Source: Casp-Chloro-G3 sp002816715
Lineage (GTDB): Bacteria; Chloroflexota; Dehalococcoidia; Lucifugimonadales; UBA3495
Length of the DNA stretch: 8,610 bases
Direction of reading: 5' to 3'
Assembly (NCBI GenBank): GCA_027623815.1
Contig: JAQBUV010000092.1
Coordinates: 1 to 8,610 of the forward strand
Made by a program: the position numbers and the translations under genes. The notes beneath the pieces are model-generated. The model saw only the letters and a list, made by a program, of their open reading frames with translations, did not search any database and had not been told where the DNA came from. Below, in pieces: positions 1 through 6,457 of the stretch. Each line of letters begins with the position of its first letter. Within the stretch, counting starts at the first letter, position 1.

Positions 1-74
1 TCTTCCCTCCAAGCTAATTCTCTTAACTCAGGAGAAGCCCTCGGGCGGTACAATTTCAAACCGCCATCGCAGCC

Positions 75-650
75 TTGATCTCACCGCCCTTGCGGTACAT
101 TATTGCTCCGCCGTTTACACTACAGCGAAATGAGGGCGCAGTCTATGTTGGGATGTCTGCTGACACGCCGGAATTTGCCGTCACAGCGATTGCTCGCTGG
201 TGGGAGGGATGGGGCCGGAAGGCTTACCCTGATGCCAGCGAACTTTTGATCCTGGCCGATGCTGGGGGCAGGAATGGGTGTCGACCCCGGCTGTGGAAAG
301 AGCAACTCCAAAGCCAACTCAGCGACCGGTTGGGGCTGACGGTTACGGTCTGTCACTACCCGACGGGTTGCTCAAAGTGGAATCCGATCGAGCATCGCTT
401 GTTCAGTCAGATCAGTATCAACTGGGCGGGCCAGCCCTTGCGCACCTTTGAGACGATGCTGGGCTATTTGCGCAACACGACTACCACCACTGGTCTTAGG
501 GTGACGGCCAGCTTGATCGAGGGCATCTACGAGACCGGCAAAAAAGTCGGCGATGCCGTGATGCAGACCCTCACACTGGAACACCATGACGTGTGTCCGC
601 AATGGAACTATACCATCCGCCCGCGTTGGGCTGGCGCTTTCATGACCTAA
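75..650 (+). pseudogene. ISAzo13-family (Rhodopirellula-type) transposase, C-terminal fragment
   Basis: This is the C-terminal part of a DDE transposase of the ISAzo13 family (the DDE_Tnp_ISAZ013 domain). From about residue 19 the protein reads like the family: an N-E-G-x-V-x-V-G segment, then D-T-x-E-F-A-V-x-x-I-x-R-W-W, then L-I-L-A-D62-A-G-G-x-N-G (second catalytic Asp) and C-H-Y-P-x-G-x-S-K-W-N-P-I-E106-H-R-L-F-S (third catalytic Glu), ending in W-N-Y-T-I-x-P. The first catalytic Asp normally lies some 60 residues before the N-E-G segment and is absent. Upstream, all three frames carry stops or unrelated sequence. The TTG at 75 is only the first possible start after a stop, not a real start, and residues 1-13 do not resemble the family. 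The rest of the domain shows no stops. The AT-rich stretch at about 671-692 (reverse complement begins GGGCCTATAAAAATATTACT) may be the element's right end; this is inference. Family assignment is firm, and the copy should be inactive. Confidence 0.85.
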
Positions 651-1111
651 TCGCATCAGCCAAATCGGGAAGTAATATTTTTATAGGCCCTTAGCTGGGG
701 TCTAGTACCGGAAGCTGCTACCTTCGAAGACTTGGTTGACAATCGTATCGGTGCGGATGCTTAGGAACTAACTCAGGTCCCATAAACAAGAATCGAGGTG
801 GTTGCATTCCTTTATTTGATCTAGATGCGGGGCGTTCTGTAATCGCTGGCTGAGGCTTTATGCACGAGGCCGGTGAGTTTACCAAAGCCGACAGGCGGGA
901 AGTACTGAACGGACACAAAACTTGGATTTCCCAGCCCTTGAAGCCCCGAGTTTAAGGAAGCAGACAGATGGTGAAACGGCCACTGCCACAGATGGAGCGC
1001 TTCTACTGTTGCTGGTCGCTTCAAGACGCCTACCGTACTGATATTCAACGGCCGAACCTGATAAAAACCTGGCAAGTCGCTGTGGCGTAAGCTCCGATTG
1101 ATCGCGAAAAG
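651..1111. other. No recognisable gene; probable decayed sequence
   Basis: About 460 bases between the transposase fragment and the end of the MFS gene. The open frames here are short, overlap on both strands and match nothing I recognise. One plus-strand frame (roughly 790-955) can be read for about 50 codons with a single TGA and contains V-L-N-G-H-K-T-W-I-S. That vaguely recalls the loop of acyl-CoA dehydrogenases, but the context does not fit and I do not call it. Another short frame at 695-762 ends in TAG. No terminator with a T-run is visible for the converging genes. Confidence 0.4.
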
Positions 1112-2368
1112 TCAATGTAATCGCCATAAACTTCGGAAGCGCAGCCCAATGAATACGGTCACCGCGATGGCAATCAAGCCCGCTAGGGCCACCGCTCTTT
1201 GTGGGCCCAATACTTGTGAACTGGCCAAAAACCCAAGCACTAGGCTACCCACGGGTTGGAAGCCGTGGTCCATTGCATAGATACTGGTAACCCTTCCGCG
1301 CAGCGCGTCGGGCACCCTCGACTGCACCAGAGCGTTATTTGCCAGCCGGAAGCCGGTGTTGAAGAAACCCAAAAAACCGAGAATGATTAGTGATAGGGCT
1401 AGCTTTGAGGAAAGCCCGAAAATGAACAAAGTTATTGTTACCAGGATGATGGAGCCCATATTCAACATGCCTCTGGACCGGAAGTTGCCCAGGGAGGCTA
1501 CGGTGAAAGTGGCGACCAGCGACCCCACTCCGATAGCAGCGCCCAAGTACCCTAATGTAAGGGCATCTCCGTCAAAAACATCCCCGGCGAATAAAGCAAG
1601 CTGGTTCTGCATGGAATGGATAAACAGAGAAGGTACGAAAACCAGCAGGATCAGTAACATCAGGGTCGAATCGCTCCGGATGTAAGCGATGCCCTCAGTG
1701 AAGTTCCGTCTTATCGTTGTCCGCTCCGCAGTCCCTTCCCGGTAAGGCGTCCTGATCGGCAATATAATTAGGAACACAGCGACGTAGGCCGCGCCCTGGA
1801 TAAAGAAATTACCGGCTACTCCCAACAGCGCGATCATTGTTGCGCTCAAAAGAGGAGCGATGCTTTGCATCACGCCGTTGGCCGAGTTGTTCAGGGCAAT
1901 GGCGTTGGTCAAGTCTTGGGGCGGGACAGTGTTCACAATCATCGCTTGCCGGACCGGGTTGTTTAGAGATGCGTCCAACCCCAACAAGAAACTGAATACC
2001 AGGGCATGAATCACTGTAACAGTACCAAAGTGCACGTCAAGACCAAAGAGGAAAGCTATGACCACCAATCCTAGTTGGGCGGTCAGATACAGCGTTTTCC
2101 GATCTAGCCGATCGATAGCTATGCCAGCCAGGGGTCCCACAAGGAGAATCGGAAGGGCCCGTATTCCCAGGACTGCGCCCAACCAGATCGAGGAGTTGGT
2201 CAGATCGTACACCAAGAAGCCCATGGCGATTTGCTGAACCTGATTGCCAGCGCTAACGAATGCGCCGCTGACCCACAAGAGGCGGAAGTCCTGGTTTCTC
2301 AGCGCGCCAAAAGTCTGAAAACGGCTCGTCCGTGCTTGTCCTGAGGATTCCGAGTCTACGTCGTCCAT
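1112..2368 (-). CDS. MFS transporter, MFS_3 / EntS-like drug or siderophore exporter
   Basis: A 418-residue inner-membrane secondary transporter of the major facilitator superfamily, closest in style to the MFS_3 group (EntS-like and MefA-like exporters). The N-terminus has the family's F-x-A-L-R-N-x-D-F-R-L-L-W entry into helix 1. Motif A in the loop between helices 2 and 3 is complete (G82-x3-D86-R87-x2-R90-K91). By eye there are 12 hydrophobic segments, six in each half, with a polar central loop near residues 206-232. Length is normal and there are no internal stops. The ATG at 2366-2368 is the first start after an in-frame TGA. No clear Shine-Dalgarno precedes it, so translation may be weak. 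It lies downstream of the zinc-ribbon gene on the same strand, but a strong hairpin lies between them, so it may have its own promoter. Substrate cannot be inferred. It is one of only two apparently intact genes here. Confidence 0.88.
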   Translation of the reverse strand: MDDVDSESSGQARTSRFQTFGALRNQDFRLLWVSGAFVSAGNQVQQIAMGFLVYDLTNSSIWLGAVLGIRALPILLVGPLAGIAIDRLDRKTLYLTAQLGLVVIAFLFGLDVHFGTVTVIHALVFSFLLGLDASLNNPVRQAMIVNTVPPQDLTNAIALNNSANGVMQSIAPLLSATMIALLGVAGNFFIQGAAYVAVFLIILPIRTPYREGTAERTTIRRNFTEGIAYIRSDSTLMLLILLVFVPSLFIHSMQNQLALFAGDVFDGDALTLGYLGAAIGVGSLVATFTVASLGNFRSRGMLNMGSIILVTITLFIFGLSSKLALSLIILGFLGFFNTGFRLANNALVQSRVPDALRGRVTSIYAMDHGFQPVGSLVLGFLASSQVLGPQRAVALAGLIAIAVTVFIGLRFRSLWRLH

Positions 2369-2413
2369 ATATCCACTGGCGTCATACTTCGGGGGGCTTT
2401 TGCCGATTCAAAT

Positions 2414-2442
2414 AGAAGAGCCTCCATCATGGCGGCTCTTCT
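2414..2442 (-). terminator. Hairpin terminator downstream of the zinc-ribbon gene
   Basis: A perfect 9-bp stem (AGAAGAGCC at 2414-2422 with GGCTCTTCT at 2434-2442) encloses an 11-base loop. On the minus strand it starts 22 bases after the stop of the zinc-ribbon gene and is followed by TATTTG, a modest T-rich tail. It likely ends that transcript before the MFS gene. The complementary strand would form the same hairpin, but no plus-strand gene ends here. Confidence 0.7.
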
Positions 2443-2463
2443 TCTAAACTTCTCTTTTAGCCG

Positions 2464-2778
2464 TTAGCGATAGTTATTTGAGCCCTGGGCGCTGAAACAA
2501 TCGCTGCAATAGACTGGCCGGTCACCACGGGGCATGAACGGTACCATAGTATCGACACCACACTGGGCGCAAACTGCTGGGTGCATCTCTCGGGCTGGCC
2601 CCGACCTGCCGAATCCTCCGCCACCACCTTGTTGGCTCTTGCGAGCTGCCCGACATTGGGGACATCGACTCGGTTCATTGGTAAATCCCTTGGAAGCGAA
2701 GAACTCCTGCTCTCCAACAGTGAAGGTGAAATCTTGTGCGCATTCCACGCAGGTAAGGTTTTTGTCTGAAATCGCCAT
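2464..2778 (-). CDS. Double zinc-ribbon small protein (zf-trcl / CxxC type)
   Basis: A 104-residue protein made of two zinc-binding modules. The first has C10-x2-C13 and C39-x2-C42, with the aromatic F-T-F core and E-F-F-A-S-K-G-F between the pairs, as in the 'probable zinc-ribbon domain' (zf-trcl) family. The second has C70-x2-C73 and C91-x2-C94 around V-P-F-x-P-x-x-x-R-P-V-Y-C, the common CxxC small-protein motif. A Q-Q-G-G-G-G-G-F-G-R linker joins them. All eight cysteines are present, so the fold should be intact. The ATG at 2776-2778 is preceded by a perfect AGGAGG (complement at 2787-2792), which fixes the start. There is no signal peptide or membrane segment, so it is cytosolic. The family's biochemical role is not known; nucleic-acid or protein binding is inference. 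It is probably transcribed alone, with a promoter upstream near 2884-2913 and a terminator at 2414-2442. Confidence 0.88.
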   Translation of the reverse strand: MAISDKNLTCVECAQDFTFTVGEQEFFASKGFTNEPSRCPQCRAARKSQQGGGGGFGRSGPAREMHPAVCAQCGVDTMVPFMPRGDRPVYCSDCFSAQGSNNYR

Positions 2779-2786
2779 TTGGACGA

Positions 2787-2792
2787 CCTCCT
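2787..2792 (-). promoter_or_regulatory. Shine-Dalgarno of the zinc-ribbon gene
   Basis: A perfect AGGAGG on the minus strand, 8 bases before the ATG. It settles the start codon and predicts strong translation. It is the best ribosome binding site in the window. Confidence 0.85.
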
Positions 2793-2883
2793 AAAATTTG
2801 GACTCGGCTTTGTTGAGGTCATCCAGTGCTATAGACCGTTGAAGGGGATATACATCGAGCAACCTGAATTTTAACCTATACCC

Positions 2884-2913
2884 AGTATACTCAAAATCCA
2901 TGCCCTTCGTCAG
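2884..2913 (-). promoter_or_regulatory. Possible promoter of the zinc-ribbon gene
   Basis: On the minus strand, TATACT (complement at 2884-2889) has CTGACG (complement at 2908-2913) 18 bases upstream. This resembles a sigma-70 promoter with a good -10 and a 4/6 -35, giving a leader of about 100 bases. It is consensus matching by eye only. Confidence 0.35.
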
Positions 2914-3006
2914 TGGTTAGTCAGCCTGATACTGCGGGCAATAATCCCGAATCTACTGACGCGTGTCATCGCAGTTCTGGACCCGCCGTGGCGTGGACAT
3001 GGCCCG

Positions 3007-3015
3007 TGCTACAAT
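3007..3015 (+). promoter_or_regulatory. Possible extended -10 element upstream of the MmgE/PrpD gene
   Basis: TGCTACAAT is an extended -10 (TGn plus TACAAT) about 50 bases before the ATG at 3065. No good -35 lies at normal spacing, as expected of extended -10 promoters. A near copy (TGCTACGAT) lies at 6018-6026 before the hydrolase fragment. It shares the 2779-3064 intergenic region with the divergent zinc-ribbon promoter. Confidence 0.4.
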
Positions 3016-3064
3016 GCCGGCATTCTGTTAAGGCCAAATAATCCGCAGACGGGAGCCGGGAGCT

Positions 3065-4441
3065 ATGGTTGAGAACAACGCTGGAAATTGGACTGAACGC
3101 CAGATCACCCTGGATCTGGCCCAATTTATTGTAGACACTAGATACGAGGATCTTCCCGCCCCAGTTGTCTAGGCAGCCAAAATCGCTATCTTAGATGGAA
3201 TCGCCAATATGCTAGCCGGATCTACTCAGGAGTTGGCAACCATCATAGGTCAGTACGTAAAGAATTCTGGGGGCTCCCCTCATTCAACCGTTATAGGTTG
3301 GGGTTTCAAGACCCACGTTCCTTCCGCAGCTTTTGCTAATGGCGTTTTCGGCCATTGTCTGGATTACGAAATACAAGGATTTCCTCCCACGCACGGTACC
3401 TCTTCCTGCCTGCCCTCCGCTCTAGCCCTGGCCGAAGAACGAGGCGCTTCGGGCCAGACCATCATTGAGGCCTATATCTTGGGGTGGGAAATTCAGGGAA
3501 GGCTTCGGGCTGCTTCGGCCCCTGCTGCCAATCCCGCTTTTCATCCCCCGGGCATGGTCGGCCCCCTGGGGGGTGCCGCTGCCAGTGCCAAAGTGCTGGG
3601 TCTTGATACCCACCAAACTCAAATCGCCCTGGGGATTGCCGCTTCCAGAACCGGCGGTTTAACCGGCAACACTGGCACTATGGTCAAGTCTACTCACCCA
3701 GGGAACGCCGCGCGGATGGGTGCGGAGGCCGAATTGTTGGCTGAAGCCGGATTTACTGCCAGTGAGCAAATCTTGGAAGCACCCAGGGGCTACGCGGAGG
3801 CCCTGTTCAGCGGAAACATGGATTGGGACATCGTGACTCAAGGCCTGGGAGACTCCTATAGGCTGGTACATCCTGGTTTCGACCTTAAAAGGTTTCCGGC
3901 CCAGGGTGGCATGCAAAACCCCATTGAAGCCGTGCTGAATTTGCGGGAAAAATACGATCTCCGAGCCGACATGGTTGAGGAGTTGGTGCTCCAAACCTCC
4001 GGCCGGGGACACTCTGGCTCATTACCCTTAACCGGGCTGGATGGCAAGTTCAGCGTCGAATACTGCGCCGCAGCCGCCCTCCTCGACGGGCGGGTGGTCA
4101 TCGATAGCTTCACCGATCAGCGTCGATTTGCGCCAGACATGGAGGAGACTCTGCAGAAGATTCGGGTCAGACCCGATGGTCTGTCATCCGGTCCGGTCAA
4201 GGCCACCGCCGAATTGAAGGACGGCAGGACCGTCAGCGATGAATGCCACCAGTTCACCGGGTCCGCGGGCAATCCCATGAGACGGCAGCAACGAATGACC
4301 AAGATCTGGGATTGCATCGGCCGGGTTCTGAGCGATCAGGACGGGGAACAAATGCTGGATCTGGTGGAAAACCTGGAAAACATTAAGGATATTTCAGCCC
4401 TTATGGGTATTCTAGGTCAGAGGCCGCCGAACGATAGTTGA
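3065..4441 (+). pseudogene. MmgE/PrpD family protein with one in-frame TAG
   Basis: A member of the MmgE/PrpD family, which includes 2-methylcitrate dehydratase and cis-aconitate decarboxylase. These are cytosolic lyases acting on small carboxylic acids; the substrate here is unknown. The ATG at 3065 follows GGGAG motifs, and the frame gives 458 codons plus stop, the usual family length. The N-terminus reads L-A-Q-F-I-V-x-x-x-Y-E-D-L-P-A-P-V-V, then TAG (3170-3172, codon 36), then A-A-K-I-A-I-L-D-G-I-A-N-M-L-A-G. This is the conserved family start with one stop where Glu or Gln is usual. The rest is unbroken: A-F-A-N-G-V-F-G-H-x-L-D-Y, the M-V-K-x-x-H211-P-G-N-A-A-R-M-G motif, and the C-terminal domain. 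A shorter start at 3209 (410 residues) would lose conserved helices and has no ribosome site. Either a young nonsense mutation or a base-call error explains this. A TGA ends the gene. Confidence 0.85.
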
Positions 4442-4480
4442 GTTTCCAACTTGATGGAGCAAATCGAGGGAGTTCGATCA

Positions 4481-4503
4481 GAGTCTCCCGATTTTGGGGA
4501 CTC
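4481..4503 (+). terminator. Possible hairpin after the MmgE/PrpD gene
   Basis: GAGTC-T-CCC (4481-4489) can pair with GGGG-ACTC (4496-4503) around a GATTTT loop, with one bulged base. It starts 40 bases after the MmgE/PrpD stop. There is no T-run behind it, so a role as terminator is uncertain. Confidence 0.3.
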
Positions 4504-4606
4504 AGGCGATTCGTAGACAGGGGCTTTTAGGGTAGGTTGGTCCAATGCAAACCAGCGAACTGAATCTTGCTACAGACATAGTCGGTCATCAGCGATACCT
4601 CTTCCT

Positions 4607-4615
4607 CCAGATTCC
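4607..4615. repeat. Left copy of a 9-bp target-site duplication
   Basis: CCAGATTCC abuts the left end of the inverted-repeat element and is repeated exactly at 4749-4757 against its right end. One copy belongs to the original coding sequence. Confidence 0.85.
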
Positions 4616-4748
4616 CAGCAATTCTAATTATGGCAATTCGACCCCGCGTATCGGCAGAAAATCGCTCCTCTGAACCCATCACTCGTATCTGTACAAGAGG
4701 GCCGTGACGGGGCGAATACCGACATTAACCCCATAATTAGAATTGCTG
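4616..4748. mobile_element. 133-bp MITE-like element with 18-bp terminal inverted repeats
   Basis: The left end CAGCAATTCTAATTATGG (4616-4633) is matched exactly and inverted at 4731-4748. The pair is flanked directly by CCAGATTCC (4607-4615 and 4749-4757), a perfect 9-bp direct repeat as left by transposase-mediated insertion. Inside the ends a second, looser pair is visible: ATTCGACCCCG on the left against the reverse complement of CGGGGCGAAT on the right, offset by about a dozen bases, so most of the element can fold on itself. It holds no coding frame of note. It inserts a TGA and a +1 frame change into the chlorite dismutase-like gene. No transposase in this window has matching ends, so it would have been moved in trans. 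The 9-bp duplication is compatible with several IS families, and I do not assign one. Confidence 0.85.
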
Positions 4749-4757
4749 CCAGATTCC
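4749..4757. repeat. Right copy of the 9-bp target-site duplication
   Basis: CCAGATTCC, identical to 4607-4615 and directly next to the right inverted repeat of the element. Confidence 0.85.
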
Positions 4758-5514
4758 TCCGGAACTTGACAAACCAGATCTAGCACGGCGAATCGATGAC
4801 CTCAGTCAGGACATGCAGAACCTGTACGACGTTATGGGATCCCCCTCGAAAGTCGCACTCAATAAAGGTTGTTAACAACTCCTGAGGGGGCAGCCTGAGC
4901 GCAGCTCACCCAGAGATATTTATCATCCGGAACTGCTGGAAGCGAACCTCCTTATTCGCCTCGAGTCCTCCGATTCCGAGCGGTTACTACGCTACGAAAC
5001 GGAATTACGCCAAGTGGTCGACCCGCTAGAAATAACCGTCGAAGGCCTGGTAGGGGTCCAGCGACCCAGGAGCTACACCAGCCATGCCATGGCCCAATTC
5101 GCATATGCGCCGGCTCAGGGTCCGGGACCTGCGGAGCGATATCCCCTCGGGGTGGTCACTACCATGAACAAGACTCAAGATTGGTGGGACCTGGACTGGA
5201 TGCATCGGGAGAGTTTCTTCCTCCCCCGCTATGACTCCGATGAGAACATGGTCGCAAAAGGCCATTCCTTAGCCGCAGCAGCAGGGATTTCCTGTATTAC
5301 CCGCCGGTTAATGCACGCCCCCAACGGCTATGGTCGGGCGCGTAGCTACGATTTTGTGGGCTACTTCGAGTTCGACGAAGAACACGCCCCTGTTTTTGAG
5401 GAGGTGATGGCGGGCCTACGGGATGTAGGGCGAAATCCCGAGTGGAAATACGTACAAGAAGGCCCAGAATGGTGGGGCAGGCGCATCCAACAGGCTTCTA
5501 ACCTATGGGGTTAG

Positions 5515-5794
5515 GCTGTTCGGATCAAGCTAAAGAGAAAAGTGTCCTCCAATATCTGACCCCGATGCCGGAGATCTACACTGTACGGCTGTTGGATACA
5601 TGACCTGGGGTAAATCATCTCATAGACGTCGCTAATCAAGTTGGTGCCGACGCTCGAGGCTCGGCGCGGAGGCTCCTTTCGGTAGGCTGGCGATTCTTAA
5701 AGGTGCCTACGATGTGAAGCTAACATCCCCTCAACCCGCTTCATCCTCTTTCCGCCTCAGTCTAGTACCACTCTCCCTGATTTGACGACGCCCT
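5515..5794. other. Gene-poor stretch with one doubtful small frame
   Basis: Between the chlorite dismutase-like gene and the IS481 remnant I find no recognisable gene. A plus-strand frame opens with an ATG at 5505, overlapping the end of the preceding gene. It runs 33 codons to a TGA at 5601-5603 and would continue in the same frame to a TGA at 5715-5717 (contains V-N-H-L-I-D-V-A-N-Q-V-G-A-D). It matches no family known to me, and with a stop in the middle it is at best a relic. Confidence 0.35.
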
Positions 5795-5959
5795 CTAGTT
5801 GTTTGGTCCCAATGTGTGGTGGGTTGGATTGATCTTAAATCGTTCTGGCTCTTTTTGCCAGCAATTGATGATGTATTCATAAGGGGTGAGTCCTTGCAGG
5901 GCTTTGAGGCGTTTGGCGAAGTTGTAGGCATTTAGGAAGTTGGCGCACTGCTCCTGATT
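5795..5959 (-). pseudogene. IS481-family transposase, C-terminal remnant
   Basis: The minus strand encodes about 54 residues ending at TAG (complement at 5795-5797). The sequence includes F-L-N-A-Y-N-F-A-K-R-L-K-A-L-Q-G-L-T-P-Y-E-Y-I and K-E-P-E-R-F-K-I-N-P-T-H-H-x-x-G, the diagnostic tail of IS481-type (rve integrase core) transposases: N-x-Y-N-F-x-x-R-L-K-x-L-x-G-L-T-P-Y-E-x-I, then a W-x-x-E-P-x-R-F-x-x-(N)-P-x-H block. Upstream of about 5959 the match stops, and a TGA follows five codons further into the lost N-terminal side. The catalytic DDE residues are all gone. I could not find the element's terminal repeat below 5795. It is a dead fragment, and its identification is secure. Confidence 0.82.
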
Positions 5960-6017
5960 GGCAGCCGGTCCACTTCAAGGTCCCAACTCCTGCCAAACAC
6001 GGGACTGGGCAATATGG

Positions 6018-6026
6018 TGCTACGAT
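6018..6026 (+). promoter_or_regulatory. Possible extended -10 element upstream of the hydrolase fragment
   Basis: TGCTACGAT, one base different from TGCTACAAT at 3007-3015, about 70 bases before the ATG at 6094. No clear -35 is seen. The evidence is resemblance only. Confidence 0.25.
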
Positions 6027-6093
6027 AACAGAATCTTTCTGGACACGTCGTGCACACAGTATCGACGATCGAAATAAGTTTTAGGTGGTGTTA

Positions 6094-6457
6094 ATGCTAG
6101 AGAAAGGAGTCCGAATTCTTTTCATCGGAAATAGCTTCACTACGAAGAATGACCTCCCCAACTTGCTGAGCCTGATCGCTGAAGTAGGCCAGAGCATCAC
6201 CATTGACTCTAAGGTCATCTCGGCGGGTGGAGCATCCTTACGTCGTCATTGGAACGCCGATGCCGCAAGTACCATCACCAGTGCGGAATGGGACTACGTA
6301 GTGTTCCAAGAGCAGAGCACACTACCAGTCAAGAACTCTAAGCGTTTCCATGAAAACGTACGGGAATTTGTGCCCATTATGAAGCAAAGCGGCGCCAAGA
6401 TGGTCCTGTTTATGACCTGGGCACGCAAGAATGAACCGGAGAATCAACGATTACTGA
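6094..6457 (+). pseudogene. SGNH/GDSL-like hydrolase (DUF4886 type), N-terminal half
   Basis: An ATG at 6094 follows AGGTGG at 6083-6088 (5-base gap), a better start than the GTGs at 6085 and 6088. The protein opens R-I-L-F-I-G-N-S14-F-T, the block I of SGNH hydrolases with the nucleophile Ser, followed by a G-G-A-S-L-R-R-H-W segment, W-D-Y-V-V-F-Q-E-Q-S and V-L-F-M-T-W-A-R. These are typical of the DUF4886-like group, which are presumed esterases acting on acylated or carbohydrate substrates. No signal peptide is present. After N-E-P-E-N-Q-R-L-L-T (about residue 121) the match ends and the DNA becomes RecQ in another frame. The C-terminal half with the expected catalytic Asp/His is missing, against a family length near 250. 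The open frame continuing to 6738 is out-of-frame RecQ sequence and should not be read as part of this protein. Confidence 0.75.

Larger units (their letters stand above)
4545..5514 (+). pseudogene. Probable chlorite dismutase-family (heme, dimeric alpha-beta barrel) protein, split by a MITE and one TAA
   Basis: The longest intact piece is 5014-5514, but the same frame is open upstream from 4876. Removing 4616-4757 (the inserted element plus one 9-bp target copy) joins the ATG at 4545 in frame through to the stop at 5514: 276 codons including the stop, interrupted only by TAA at 4873-4875 (codon 63). Restored, it starts M-Q-T-S-E-L and has R-Y-L-F-L-Q-I-P-P-E-L early, N-L-L-I-R-L-E mid-way, then R-Y-P-L-G-V-V-T-T-M-N-K-T-Q-D-W-W, C-I-T-R-R-L-M-H, Y-D-F-V-G-Y-F-E-F-D, V-F-E-E-V-M-A-G-L-R-D-V and W-K-Y-V-Q-E-G-P-E-W-W-G. 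The order 'RYP..K(T)xxWW', 'FExD', 'LR' and the length of about 275 match chlorite dismutase/HemQ-like proteins, which bind heme in the cytosol. I cannot confirm the proximal heme His. Family call is moderate; the disruption is clear. The sequence around codons 50-70 fits poorly and may hide further changes. Confidence 0.6.

Noticed and set aside
44..65. GGCGGT/ACCGCC hairpin with a 10-base loop as a terminator
   Set aside because: The stem is only 6 bp and no T-run follows. It lies in degenerate sequence ahead of the transposase fragment.
790..955. Acyl-CoA dehydrogenase relic (L-N-G-H-K-T-W-I-S)
   Set aside because: Only a short resemblance, in a frame with a stop, and without the expected flanking motifs.
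2534..2794. Plus-strand frames over the zinc-ribbon gene
   Set aside because: The minus-strand frame has eight paired cysteines and a perfect Shine-Dalgarno. The plus frames have neither.
5731..5931. Minus-strand 66-residue frame
   Set aside because: The adjacent frame carries clear IS481 motifs, so this is its shadow.
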